Below are positions 1 through 7,839 of a DNA stretch of 64,000 nucleotides, piece by piece. Position 1 is the stretch's first letter. Every line of letters begins with the position of its first letter. The stretch is taken from contig NZ_CP140706.1 of assembly GCF_034555375.1 (NCBI RefSeq), positions 2,905,001 through 2,969,000 on the forward strand. Reading direction: 5' to 3'. The notes beneath the pieces were generated by a model. It searched no databases, had not been told where the DNA came from, and was given only the letters and a program-made list of their open reading frames with translations. This stretch comes from Pseudomonas sp. B33.4 (GTDB lineage: Bacteria; Pseudomonadota; Gammaproteobacteria; Pseudomonadales; Pseudomonadaceae). Both the position numbers and the translations under genes were made by a program.

Positions 1-159
1 GTGTGGCTGGATGATCCACGGGATTTCAGCAGTTTCAACAAGGTTTTCGGCGAGTATTTCAAGCCTGAGCACGCACCGGCGCGGGCCTGTGTGCAGGCGA
101 GCATGATGGTTGATTGCAAGGTCGAGATCGATTGCATCGCCTACAAGAAAAAGGCTTGA
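1..159 (+). CDS. RidA family protein (C-terminal part)
   Basis: The first bases are the last 52 codons of a gene that begins before the window. The translation has the RidA/YjgF C-terminal pattern: a WLDDPRDF stretch, F-x-EYF, APARACVQ and a final VEIDCIAY strand. The Arg in PARACVQ matches the residue RidA proteins use to bind the carboxylate of enamine or imine substrates. The family hydrolyses reactive 2-aminoacrylate-type intermediates released by PLP enzymes. A PLP-dependent deaminase lies two genes downstream on the same strand, which fits that role, but 210 bases separate this gene from the next one. Confidence 0.85.
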   Translation: MWLDDPRDFSSFNKVFGEYFKPEHAPARACVQASMMVDCKVEIDCIAYKKKA

Positions 160-184
160 AAATTGCTGCGTTGCTTAGGCCGCA

Positions 185-317
185 GCCCCTCACCCTAACC
201 CTCTCCCAAGGGAGAGGGGACTGATTTGTATCGATGCGGATTTTGCGTATGACGCTTACATTTACATCGATACGGTCAGGCTCCCTCTCCCTCCGGGAGA
301 GGGCGGGGGGTGAGGGC
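185..317. repeat. Pair of GC-rich intergenic inverted repeats
   Basis: Two related elements, each an inverted repeat of the CCCTCTCCC / GGGAGAGGG type next to a CCTCACCC or GGGTGAGG arm, face each other in the gap between the RidA gene and the IclR regulator. They resemble dispersed intergenic repeats of Pseudomonas genomes. Either could fold in RNA and serve as a transcription end. No promoter was identified in the gap. Confidence 0.6.
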
Positions 318-384
318 AGCAATCCAACTGACACAACACCAAGGGCCAGTTACCATCCGGCGACTTTGAATGGGAACCACTGAA

Positions 385-1149
385 ATGACCGAAGACAGCA
401 TCAAACGCCGGGCCCGCGGTCTGGACCGGGCGTTCGATATCCTCGATTTCCTCAAGGAGATCGGCCAGCCGCTGCGCCCGAACGACATCGCCAACGGCAT
501 CGGCAGTCCGAAATCCACGGTCTACGAACTGGTCGCTTCGCTGCTGGAACGACGGATCCTGGAACCGGTGGGCAAGGACGGTCACGTCTATCTCGGCCGG
601 CAGTTGTACTTTCTCGGTCAGGCGCACCTGCGCCATTTCGATCTCAGTCGCGAGGCCGATCACGCCTTGCAGGAAATCGTCAGCCAGACCCATGAAACCG
701 CGCAGATGTGCCTGCTCAACGGGCGCAAATACACGGTGGCACTGATGAAGGAAGGCGAGCGGCATTTCCGCATTTCCTCCGACATCGGCGAAAACGCGCC
801 AATCCCGTGGACCGCTTCCGGACGCCTGTTGCTCGCACACCTGAGCGATCAGCAGATCATCGACCTCATCGACGAAGATGATTACATCCTGCCCGACGGC
901 GAGCGTTTGCCACTGGAGCGTTTTCTTGGCGAAATCCGTCAGGCCGGCATCGATGGATTTTTCTCTTTCGACAGCGTTGCTGACACCTTTACCCATTGCT
1001 TCGCCGCCCCGGTCAAAGACCCTCAAGGCGTGGCCATTTGCACCTTGTGCATCGTCGCCCCACGGGCCGATGCGAAGAACAATTACAACGACTATCGCCG
1101 GGTTCTGATCGAGAGCGCCAACAGCCTCGCCCGGCGCATCAACGAATAA
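385..1149 (+). CDS. IclR family transcriptional regulator
   Basis: A 254-residue IclR-type regulator. Residues about 10-70 form the winged helix-turn-helix (GLDRAFDILDFL then SPKSTVYELVASLLERR). The remainder is the effector-binding domain, with the family-like segment IPWTASGRLLLAHL. IclR proteins usually control a neighbouring catabolic operon in response to a small carboxylic ligand. The deaminase and sugar kinase just downstream on the same strand are the likely targets. The second in-frame ATG was chosen because the protein then starts MTEDSIKRR; an ATG at 370 would add five residues. Neither has a clear Shine-Dalgarno. The ligand is not visible from the sequence. Confidence 0.85.
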   Translation: MTEDSIKRRARGLDRAFDILDFLKEIGQPLRPNDIANGIGSPKSTVYELVASLLERRILEPVGKDGHVYLGRQLYFLGQAHLRHFDLSREADHALQEIVSQTHETAQMCLLNGRKYTVALMKEGERHFRISSDIGENAPIPWTASGRLLLAHLSDQQIIDLIDEDDYILPDGERLPLERFLGEIRQAGIDGFFSFDSVADTFTHCFAAPVKDPQGVAICTLCIVAPRADAKNNYNDYRRVLIESANSLARRINE

Positions 1150-1191
1150 TCGCGGCTGCCTGCGGCCGCGAAAAAAGTGAGGAGTTCGACC

Positions 1192-2406
1192 ATGACGACT
1201 GCCATCAATACTGCTGTGGAAAAGGGCGACGCGGCCATTGGCGCACATCTGACGCGTGACGTCAGCCTGCCGGCGCTGGTGCTGCACCGCAAAGCGCTGG
1301 AGCACAACATCCGCTGGATGCAGAAGTTTGTCAGCGACAGCGGCGCGGAACTCGCGCCCCACGGTAAAACCAGCATGACCCCGGCACTGTTCCAGCGTCA
1401 GCTCGACGCCGGCGCATGGGGCATCACCCTCGCCAGCGCGACCCAGACTCGTGCCGCTTACGCCCATGGTGTACGCCGCGTGCTCATGGCCAACCAATTG
1501 GTCGGCACGCCGAACATGGCGTTGATCGCCGATCTGCTCGCCGATCCCGCGTTCGATTTCTATTGCATGGTTGATCACCCGGACAACGTCGCTGATCTCG
1601 GTGCCTACTTCGCCTCGCGTGGGGTGAAGCTGAATGTGATGATCGAATACGGCGTGGTCGGCGGACGTTGTGGTTGCCGCAGCGAGCAGGAAGTCATCGA
1701 ACTGGCCAAGGCCATCAGCGCGCAACCGGCACTGGCCCTGACCGGTATCGAAGGCTACGAAGGGGTGATTCACGGCGATCACGCGGTCAGCGGGATTCGT
1801 GAATTTGCCGCGTCGTTGGTGCGTCTGGCCGTGCAGTTGCAGGACAGCGGTGCGTTTGCCATCGGCAAGCCGATCATCACTGCCTCGGGTTCAGCCTGGT
1901 ACGACCTGATTGCCGAATCGTTCGAAGCGCAGAACGCTGCCGGACGTTTCCTCAGCGTGTTGCGTCCGGGCAGCTATGTCGCTCACGACCATGGCATCTA
2001 CAAAGAAGCGCAGTGCTGCGTGCTCGACCGCCGCAGTGATTTGCACGAAGGTTTGCGTCCGGCGCTGGAAGTCTGGGCCCACGTGCAATCGTTGCCGGAA
2101 CCGGGTTTTGCAGTGATCGCGCTGGGGAAGCGCGATGTTGCGTTCGATGCCGGTTTGCCGGTGCCGTTGTTGCGTTACAAGGCCGGTGTGGTGCCGGCGC
2201 TGGGCGAGGATGTCGGTGCGTGCAAGGTCACGGCGGTGATGGATCAGCACGCGTTCATGACCGTGGCGCCGGGTGTGGAGTTGCGCATTGGCGACATCAT
2301 TTCCTTTGGCACGTCGCATCCGTGCCTGACGTTCGACAAGTGGCGTGTGGGGTTGTTGGTGGATGAGCAGTTGTCGGTGATCGAGAGCATGGAAACCTGT
2401 TTCTAA
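1192..2406 (+). CDS. PLP-dependent amino acid deaminase (DSD1 / D-threonine aldolase-like)
   Basis: A 404-residue fold-type III PLP enzyme. The N-terminal alanine-racemase-like barrel has the PLP lysine in the segment LAPHGKTSMTP. The C-terminal D-serine-dehydratase-like domain carries the metal-site candidates H and C in SFGTSHPCLTFDKW. Members act on D-serine, D-threonine or related amino acids, and D-glucosaminate dehydratase activity has been described in Pseudomonas. The start is the ATG preceded by GTGAGGAG, not the GTG five codons earlier. The gene sits between an IclR regulator and a KDG-kinase-like gene, with a RidA gene nearby. That context suggests elimination of ammonia from an amino sugar acid to give a keto-deoxy acid. 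The substrate is inferred. Confidence 0.8.
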   Translation: MTTAINTAVEKGDAAIGAHLTRDVSLPALVLHRKALEHNIRWMQKFVSDSGAELAPHGKTSMTPALFQRQLDAGAWGITLASATQTRAAYAHGVRRVLMANQLVGTPNMALIADLLADPAFDFYCMVDHPDNVADLGAYFASRGVKLNVMIEYGVVGGRCGCRSEQEVIELAKAISAQPALALTGIEGYEGVIHGDHAVSGIREFAASLVRLAVQLQDSGAFAIGKPIITASGSAWYDLIAESFEAQNAAGRFLSVLRPGSYVAHDHGIYKEAQCCVLDRRSDLHEGLRPALEVWAHVQSLPEPGFAVIALGKRDVAFDAGLPVPLLRYKAGVVPALGEDVGACKVTAVMDQHAFMTVAPGVELRIGDIISFGTSHPCLTFDKWRVGLLVDEQLSVIESMETCF

Positions 2407-2424
2407 GACTTGAAACCGAGTCGC

Positions 2425-2526
2425 GGCCAATCGCTGGCAAGCCAGCTCCCACAGGGTTCAGTGTTGATTAAAAAATTTGTGAGCGACATGAATCCTTGTG
2501 GGAGCTGGCTTGCCAGCGATGAGGCC
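2425..2526. repeat. REP inverted pair
   Basis: Two copies of a REP-like sequence (ATCGCTGGCAAGCCAGCTCC and its reverse complement) face each other across about 37 bases. Each copy is itself an imperfect hairpin with a GCTGGC core. This is the usual paired arrangement of Pseudomonas REP/REPIN elements, between the deaminase and kinase genes. Confidence 0.85.
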
Positions 2527-2563
2527 AGACCAGACACCCGCGCATCAACAGAGACAGCACAAG

Positions 2564-3502
2564 ATGAACACCCTCAGCCCCCTGGGCCCGAACACCCCGC
2601 GCATCGCCCTGATCGGCGAGTGCATGATCGAACTGCAGCAACGCGCCGACGGCAGTCTGCAGCAAAGTTTCGGCGGTGACACCCTGAACACCGCGGTGTA
2701 CCTGTCCCGCGCAATGGGCGACAAGGCCGATGTCGACTACGTCACCGCGCTGGGCGACGACAGTTTCAGCGACGCCATGTGCCAGATCTGGACAAGCGAA
2801 GGTATCGGCCTCGATCTGGTTCAACGCCTGCAGGGTCGCTTGCCGGGCCTGTATTGCATCCAGACCGACGCCAACGGCGAGCGCCGTTTCCTCTATTGGC
2901 GCAACGAAGCGGCGGTTCGCGATTGTTTCACCACCCCGGCAGCCGAACCGATTCTGGCGGCTTTGCCGAATTACGATGTGCTGTATTTCAGCGGCATCAC
3001 CTTGGCCGTGCTCGGTACGAAGGGCCGTGAGCGATTGATCCAGACCCTGATCGAAGCACGTCAGCGCGATGCGCGGATTGTCTTCGACAACAACTACCGG
3101 CCGCGCTTGTGGGCGTCACCGGAAGAGGCGCGTGCGGCTTATCGCAGCGTTCTTCCGCACATAGACCTAGCGTTGTTGACGGTGGATGACGAGCAGGCCC
3201 TGTTCGGGTTTGCCGATTGCGATGCGGTGTTCGAGGCTTACGCGCAGATCGGCACGCCGGAAGTGGTGCTCAAGCGTGGCGCTGAAGCGTGCCTGATTCG
3301 TTGTGATGGCGAAGCGTTTGAAGTGCCGGCGCAGAAGGTCGAAAAAGTGGTGGACACCACGGCGGCGGGGGATTCGTTCAGTGCGGCGTATCTGGCCAGC
3401 CGGTTGCTGGGCGGCAGTCCGGCCGAGGCTGCCGAGGCGGGGCATCAGTTGGCAAGCCGGGTGATTCAGGTGCCGGGAGCATTGATTCCGAAACAGGCTT
3501 GA
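2564..3502 (+). CDS. kdgK: PfkB-family sugar kinase, probable 2-keto-3-deoxygluconate kinase
   Basis: A 312-residue PfkB (ribokinase) family kinase. The N-terminal GECMIEL and GGDTLNTAVYLSR segments form the sugar site. FDNNYRPRLW is typical of KDG kinases. DTTAAGDSFSAAYLA near residue 265 holds the anion hole and catalytic Asp. The reaction would be phosphorylation of 2-keto-3-deoxygluconate to KDPG, feeding the Entner-Doudoroff aldolase. The ATG that begins MNTLSPLG was chosen because the longer frame runs through a REP element. Position after a deaminase that could generate a keto-deoxy acid supports the assignment, although other PfkB sugars cannot be excluded. Confidence 0.85.
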   Translation: MNTLSPLGPNTPRIALIGECMIELQQRADGSLQQSFGGDTLNTAVYLSRAMGDKADVDYVTALGDDSFSDAMCQIWTSEGIGLDLVQRLQGRLPGLYCIQTDANGERRFLYWRNEAAVRDCFTTPAAEPILAALPNYDVLYFSGITLAVLGTKGRERLIQTLIEARQRDARIVFDNNYRPRLWASPEEARAAYRSVLPHIDLALLTVDDEQALFGFADCDAVFEAYAQIGTPEVVLKRGAEACLIRCDGEAFEVPAQKVEKVVDTTAAGDSFSAAYLASRLLGGSPAEAAEAGHQLASRVIQVPGALIPKQA

Positions 3503-3524
3503 ATGGCCGCTTGCTGCGCAATAG

Positions 3525-3595
3525 TTCGCGAGCAAGCTCGCTCCCACAGGGGAATGCATTCCAGATGTGGGAGCGAGCCTGCTCGCGAAGAGGCC
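3525..3595. repeat. REP inverted pair
   Basis: Two facing copies of the TTCGCGAGCARGCTCGCTCC type REP, separated by about 13 bases, lie between the convergent kinase and parvulin genes. They form a strong hairpin and may also end transcription from both sides. Confidence 0.85.
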
Positions 3596-3608
3596 CTGGA
3601 GCCAAGCA

Positions 3609-3884
3609 CTAATCGCGGTAAAACACCTGCACCAAGTGATACCCGAACTTGCTCTTGATCGGCCCATGCACGGTGCGCAGCGGCTTTTTGAAGATCACTG
3701 CATCAATCGCCCCGACCATCTGCCCCGGCCGCACTTCACCCAGATCACCGCCGCGTTTGCCGGACGGGCAGGTGGAAAATTTCTTCGCCAGCACATCAAA
3801 CGCTTCACCCTTGGCGATGCGTTGTTTGAGCTGTTCAGCCTCTTCGGCGGTTTTCACCAGAATGTGGCGGGCTTGGGCTTTCAT
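3609..3884 (-). CDS. Parvulin-type peptidyl-prolyl cis-trans isomerase
   Basis: A 91-residue single-domain parvulin of PpiC size. It shows the family signatures ARHILVKT at the N-terminus, FSTCPSGKRGGDLGEV in the middle, and FGYHLVQV at the end with the conserved His. There is no signal peptide, so it acts in the cytoplasm on X-Pro bonds. It converges with the sugar kinase and lies just downstream of the hybrid histidine kinase on the same strand, 51 bases from it. A second, different parvulin of the same class is found at 23389-23670. Confidence 0.9.
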   Translation of the reverse strand: MKAQARHILVKTAEEAEQLKQRIAKGEAFDVLAKKFSTCPSGKRGGDLGEVRPGQMVGAIDAVIFKKPLRTVHGPIKSKFGYHLVQVFYRD

Positions 3885-3935
3885 CGTGCGGTACCTGATA
3901 ACGGGGTGACGGCGGGGCGCGGATTATGCCTCAAG

Positions 3936-6473
3936 TCACGGGGTTTGGCTGAGCATCATGCGGATCTTGCTGGCCAGCAGCTCAATGGCAAACGGTTTGG
4001 CGACCATGTCCATGCCGTCCTCGAGAAAACCCTGGCGCTCGGCGGCTTTCTGCGCGTAACCGGTCATGAACAGCACCTTGAGGCCCGGTCGATGCTGACG
4101 GGCGATTTCCGCCAGTTGCCGGCCATTCATGCCGGGCAGGCCAACGTCGGTCACCAGCAGATCCACGCGCAGATCGGACTCAAGCAAGGGCAGGGCGGTC
4201 TTCGCGTCTTCGGCTTCATAGGCTTGATAACCCAACTCCCTGAGCAGATCGAGCACCAGCATGCGCACGGCCGGGTCATCTTCAACAACCACCACGGTTT
4301 CACCCGTGGCCGTCGTCGGCGCTTGTTCGAGCGGCACAATCGTCGGACGTTCCGGCTCAATACCGTAAAGGCGCGGCAAGTACAGACGCACACAAGTGCC
4401 CTGGCCGGGCAAGCTATCAAGGCTGACATGCCCGCCCGATTGCTGGGCAAACCCATAAATCATCGACAATCCCAGACCGGTGCCCTGGCCTATGGGCTTG
4501 GTGGTGAAGAACGGATCAAAAGCCTTGGAACGTACGGACGGCGTCATGCCGGTGCCGTTGTCGCTGACCGCCAGCATCAGGTAATCGCCGGCCTTGACCG
4601 GTTCCAGCGTGGTGATGTCACTGCCATCGAGATACACGTTGGCAGTTTCAATCACCAGCTCGCCGCCATCAGGCATCGCATCCCGGGCATTGATGACCAG
4701 GTTGAGCAGGGCGTTTTCCAATTGGCTGACGTCGGTGCTGACCGGCCATACATGCTCGGCCAGACGCAGTTTGAGTTCGATCGGATCGCCCTTGGTCCGA
4801 CGGATCAGGTCTTCCAGCGAATGCACCAGTTCATTGACGTTGAGGGTTTTGCGATCCAGCGACTGTCGCCGCGAAAACGCCAGCAGACGATGGGTCAGCG
4901 CCGCCGCTCGGTTGGCCGATGACACCGCCGCTTCGGTAAAACGACCAATCTCATCGGCCCGGCCATTGGCAATGTAGCGCTGCATCAAATCGAGACTGCC
5001 GATGATCCCGGTGAGCATGTTGTTGAAGTCGTGGGCGATGCCGCCGGTGAGCTGACCGACCGCCTCCATTTTCTGCGCGTGGCGCAAGGCATCTTCGGCG
5101 CGCTCGCGTTCGAACATCTCGTTTTGCAAACGCTGGTTGGCCTGCGCCAGTTGTTCGGTGCGAGCACTGACCCGTTCTTCGAGGGTTTCGTTGAGATTAC
5201 GCAAGGCTTCTTCGGTTTTCTTGCGCTCGGTCTCGTCGATGACAAAGATGTAGAAACCATTCACCGCGCCGTCCGCACCGTAACGTGGCAGGTAATTCAT
5301 CAGCGCGTGGCGGCTGCTGCCATCGCGGTGCGGGGTGTACAGGCTGAATGAGCACGGTCTGCCGGCCAGGGCTTCGGCAATGTAAGGCAGGCGCAAAAAA
5401 TAGGCTTCTTCACCGATGACGTCACGAATCGTGCGCCCGTAAAGCTCTTGCGGCGTGAGCCCGTACCAGTCGAGATAGGCCGCATTGTTCAGGCGAAAAC
5501 GCTCTTCGCGGTCGACGTAACTGATCAGGATCGGCATGGCGTTGATGATCAGTTGCAGTTCGGTCTGGCTCTGGCGCAACGCTTGTTCGGTGTGTTTACG
5601 CTCGGTCAGATCCAGCGCTGCTCCAAGGAAACGCATGGGCCGGCCATGGTGATCCTTGTAGCAGCGCCCGCGGGCGAACACCCAGCGCACCTCGCCGTCG
5701 GCTTGCAGCAGGCGATATTCCTCAGCGTATTCGGTGCCATAGGTGATGCAGTGTTTGATGCTGCGCGCGACCATCGCGCGGTCTTCAGGGTGCACGCCTT
5801 GCAAGTAATCGCTAATCGGCAACTGCCCGGCAAGACTGGGATCGATGCCATGCAACTGAGCGAAATGCGCATCGGCGATGAAGCGATCTTCACCAATATC
5901 CCAATCCCAGGTGCCGACGGCATCGGTCGCGGCGAGGGCCAGTTGCAGACGCTCCTCGGTTTCGCGTTGGGCCTTGAGACTTTCTTCGGAACGTCGCTGC
6001 AGTTCCAGAGCGATGCGTCGGCGTTCGTTGGTTTCGATGGCCGTCACCAGAATTCCGGCCACTTGCGCGGTTTCATCGCGAATCGGGCTGTAGGTCAGAT
6101 CCAGCCAGAAGTCGGACTCTTTGCCTTCGCGCTGCAGGGTGAAGCGTCTTTCGCTGTAGGTGCGTACCTGGCCTTGTAGGACGGCGCTGTAAATCGGGTC
6201 GGTAAAGTCGCGAAGTTCCGGCCAGATCTGGTGCGCAGGCTGTCCGAAAGCGTGCGGATGCTTGTGGCCGGCGAGCAGGGCGAAGCCATTGTTGTAGATC
6301 TGCGTGAGTTGCGGGCCCCACAGCAACAGCATCGGCATCGGCGAGTGAATCACAATGTCCACCGCCGTACGCAGGCTCTGCGGCCAACTCCCGGCAGCGC
6401 CCAGCGGGCCGCGACTCCAGTCGGTACGGGCGATCAGTGCCTGCGCGTCGTCGGTGTTCGGTACAGCATTCAT
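3936..6473 (-). CDS. PAS-domain hybrid sensor histidine kinase
   Basis: An 845-residue cytoplasmic hybrid kinase without transmembrane segments. From the N-terminus it has a PAS-like domain (about 20-150), a short coiled coil, two more PAS domains (about 180-300 and 305-420), a second coiled coil, a HisKA domain with phospho-His in AHDFNNML near residue 475, a HATPase domain with the G-boxes DNGTGM and GQGTGLGLS, and a C-terminal receiver with the phospho-Asp in LVTDVGLPGMNG. Such proteins sense a diffusible ligand, redox state or light through PAS. No output regulator gene is adjacent, and the receiver would relay phosphate or act in feedback. The signal is unknown. Confidence 0.9.
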   Translation of the reverse strand: MNAVPNTDDAQALIARTDWSRGPLGAAGSWPQSLRTAVDIVIHSPMPMLLLWGPQLTQIYNNGFALLAGHKHPHAFGQPAHQIWPELRDFTDPIYSAVLQGQVRTYSERRFTLQREGKESDFWLDLTYSPIRDETAQVAGILVTAIETNERRRIALELQRRSEESLKAQRETEERLQLALAATDAVGTWDWDIGEDRFIADAHFAQLHGIDPSLAGQLPISDYLQGVHPEDRAMVARSIKHCITYGTEYAEEYRLLQADGEVRWVFARGRCYKDHHGRPMRFLGAALDLTERKHTEQALRQSQTELQLIINAMPILISYVDREERFRLNNAAYLDWYGLTPQELYGRTIRDVIGEEAYFLRLPYIAEALAGRPCSFSLYTPHRDGSSRHALMNYLPRYGADGAVNGFYIFVIDETERKKTEEALRNLNETLEERVSARTEQLAQANQRLQNEMFERERAEDALRHAQKMEAVGQLTGGIAHDFNNMLTGIIGSLDLMQRYIANGRADEIGRFTEAAVSSANRAAALTHRLLAFSRRQSLDRKTLNVNELVHSLEDLIRRTKGDPIELKLRLAEHVWPVSTDVSQLENALLNLVINARDAMPDGGELVIETANVYLDGSDITTLEPVKAGDYLMLAVSDNGTGMTPSVRSKAFDPFFTTKPIGQGTGLGLSMIYGFAQQSGGHVSLDSLPGQGTCVRLYLPRLYGIEPERPTIVPLEQAPTTATGETVVVVEDDPAVRMLVLDLLRELGYQAYEAEDAKTALPLLESDLRVDLLVTDVGLPGMNGRQLAEIARQHRPGLKVLFMTGYAQKAAERQGFLEDGMDMVAKPFAIELLASKIRMMLSQTP

Positions 6474-6586
6474 TACATCAGTCCTGAGCGTGGTTCGTTG
6501 AGGCGACGTCTATCATTGTTGCAGTTGAGCTGCGCCAAGCGCAGACCATTTTCTGTTCATTGAATGCTTCGCGGGTGCTTTTTGCC

Positions 6587-7696
6587 ATGGAAATCGATGC
6601 ACTGTTGTCAGTTTTGTCCAATAAAAACGGTTCCGACCTGTTCCTCTCCACGGGTGCGTCGCCGAGCGCACGCATCGACGGCGTGCTGACAGCGCTGAGC
6701 GATCAAACCTTCAAGAACGGTGAAACCGCCGCGATAGCAGCTTCCCTGATGGACGCCGAGCAACGACGGGAGTTCGACCGGGATCTGGAAATGAACCTGG
6801 CGATTTCGCGAACGGGCATCGGCCGCTTTCGCGTGAACATCTTCAAACAGCGCAACGATGTATCGATCGTCATACGCAACGTCAAACTCGACATTCCGCG
6901 TTTTGCCGATTTGAAACTGCCGGCGGTACTGCTCGAAACCGTCATGCTCAAGCAAGGGTTGATCCTGTTCGTCGGCGCCACCGATTCCGGTAAATCAACC
7001 TCGCTGGCCGCGCTGATCGACCACCGCAACCGCCACAGCAGCGGCCACATCATCACCATCGAGGATCCGATCGAGTACATCCATCGGCATCAGCGTTCGA
7101 TCATCAATCAACGGGAAGTCGGGGTCGATACGCGCAGCTTCCACGCAGCCTTGAAAAACACCCTGCGCCAGGCACCGGATGTAGTGCTGATTGGTGAAAT
7201 CCGCGACCGCGAAACCATGGAACATGCTTTAGCGTTTGCCGATACCGGGCATCTGGTGTTGTCGACGTTGCATGCCATCAATGCCAATCAAGCGTTGGAC
7301 CGGATTATCAATATGTTCCCGCAAGAGCGCCGGCCGCAGTTGTTGCAGGCGCTGGGCAATAATTTGAAAGCATTTATCTCGCAACGCTTGGTGCGCACTG
7401 TTGATGGCCAACGAAGGGCGGCTGTAGAGGTGTTATTGGGCACCCCGACAATTGCTGATTCGATCCGACGCAATGAGTTAGGCGAATTGAAAAGTATCAT
7501 GGAAAAATCCGCAGAGGCGGGCATGCAGACTTTCGATACAGCACTGCTACGGTTGGTCGAAGAGCGTGCGATTACAGTGGATGAGGCGTTAAAAAATGCA
7601 GACTCGGTAAATAATTTAAGGCTTGGTATAAAGCTCAAAGTCGAGTCCGCAGGGAATGCTGATATGTCTACAGGTGATTGGGGTTTGGTCGAGTAA
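6587..7696 (+). CDS. Orphan PilT/PilU-like pilus retraction ATPase
   Basis: A 369-residue secretion/retraction ATPase. The N-terminal PAS-like domain starts GSDLFLSTGASP, followed by a RecA-like core with Walker A GATDSGKST, an Asp box around IITIEDPIEYIH, a Walker B-like segment VVLIGEIRDRETME and the His box HLVLSTLHA. The C-terminus (MQTFDTALLRL, NADSVNNLRLGIKL) resembles PilU more than PilT. Walker A has Asp where Gly is usual, but the lysine and Ser/Thr remain. No other pilus gene is nearby, so it is an extra paralogue. The ATG giving MEIDALL was preferred over one nine codons upstream by alignment to PilU N-termini. The stop lies 143 bases before an AT-rich gene. Confidence 0.85.
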   Translation: MEIDALLSVLSNKNGSDLFLSTGASPSARIDGVLTALSDQTFKNGETAAIAASLMDAEQRREFDRDLEMNLAISRTGIGRFRVNIFKQRNDVSIVIRNVKLDIPRFADLKLPAVLLETVMLKQGLILFVGATDSGKSTSLAALIDHRNRHSSGHIITIEDPIEYIHRHQRSIINQREVGVDTRSFHAALKNTLRQAPDVVLIGEIRDRETMEHALAFADTGHLVLSTLHAINANQALDRIINMFPQERRPQLLQALGNNLKAFISQRLVRTVDGQRRAAVEVLLGTPTIADSIRRNELGELKSIMEKSAEAGMQTFDTALLRLVEERAITVDEALKNADSVNNLRLGIKLKVESAGNADMSTGDWGLVE

Positions 7697-7839
7697 GTTG
7701 CTCTGGTGATGTTGAGCAATATCGCTGGGTTGGGGGGGTGAAATGTCGACTTATATATAAGTGATTGAAAGTTTTTCTGTTTTTATTAAGTTTGGCTTGC
7801 TGTTCTAGAAGTCATAATTAATAAACAGAGAATCGTGAT

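Noticed and set aside
262-1782. Minus-strand 506-codon open frame opposite the IclR and deaminase genes
   Set aside because: It is a high-GC antisense shadow: no ribosome site, no recognisable domain, and both plus-strand genes match known families throughout.
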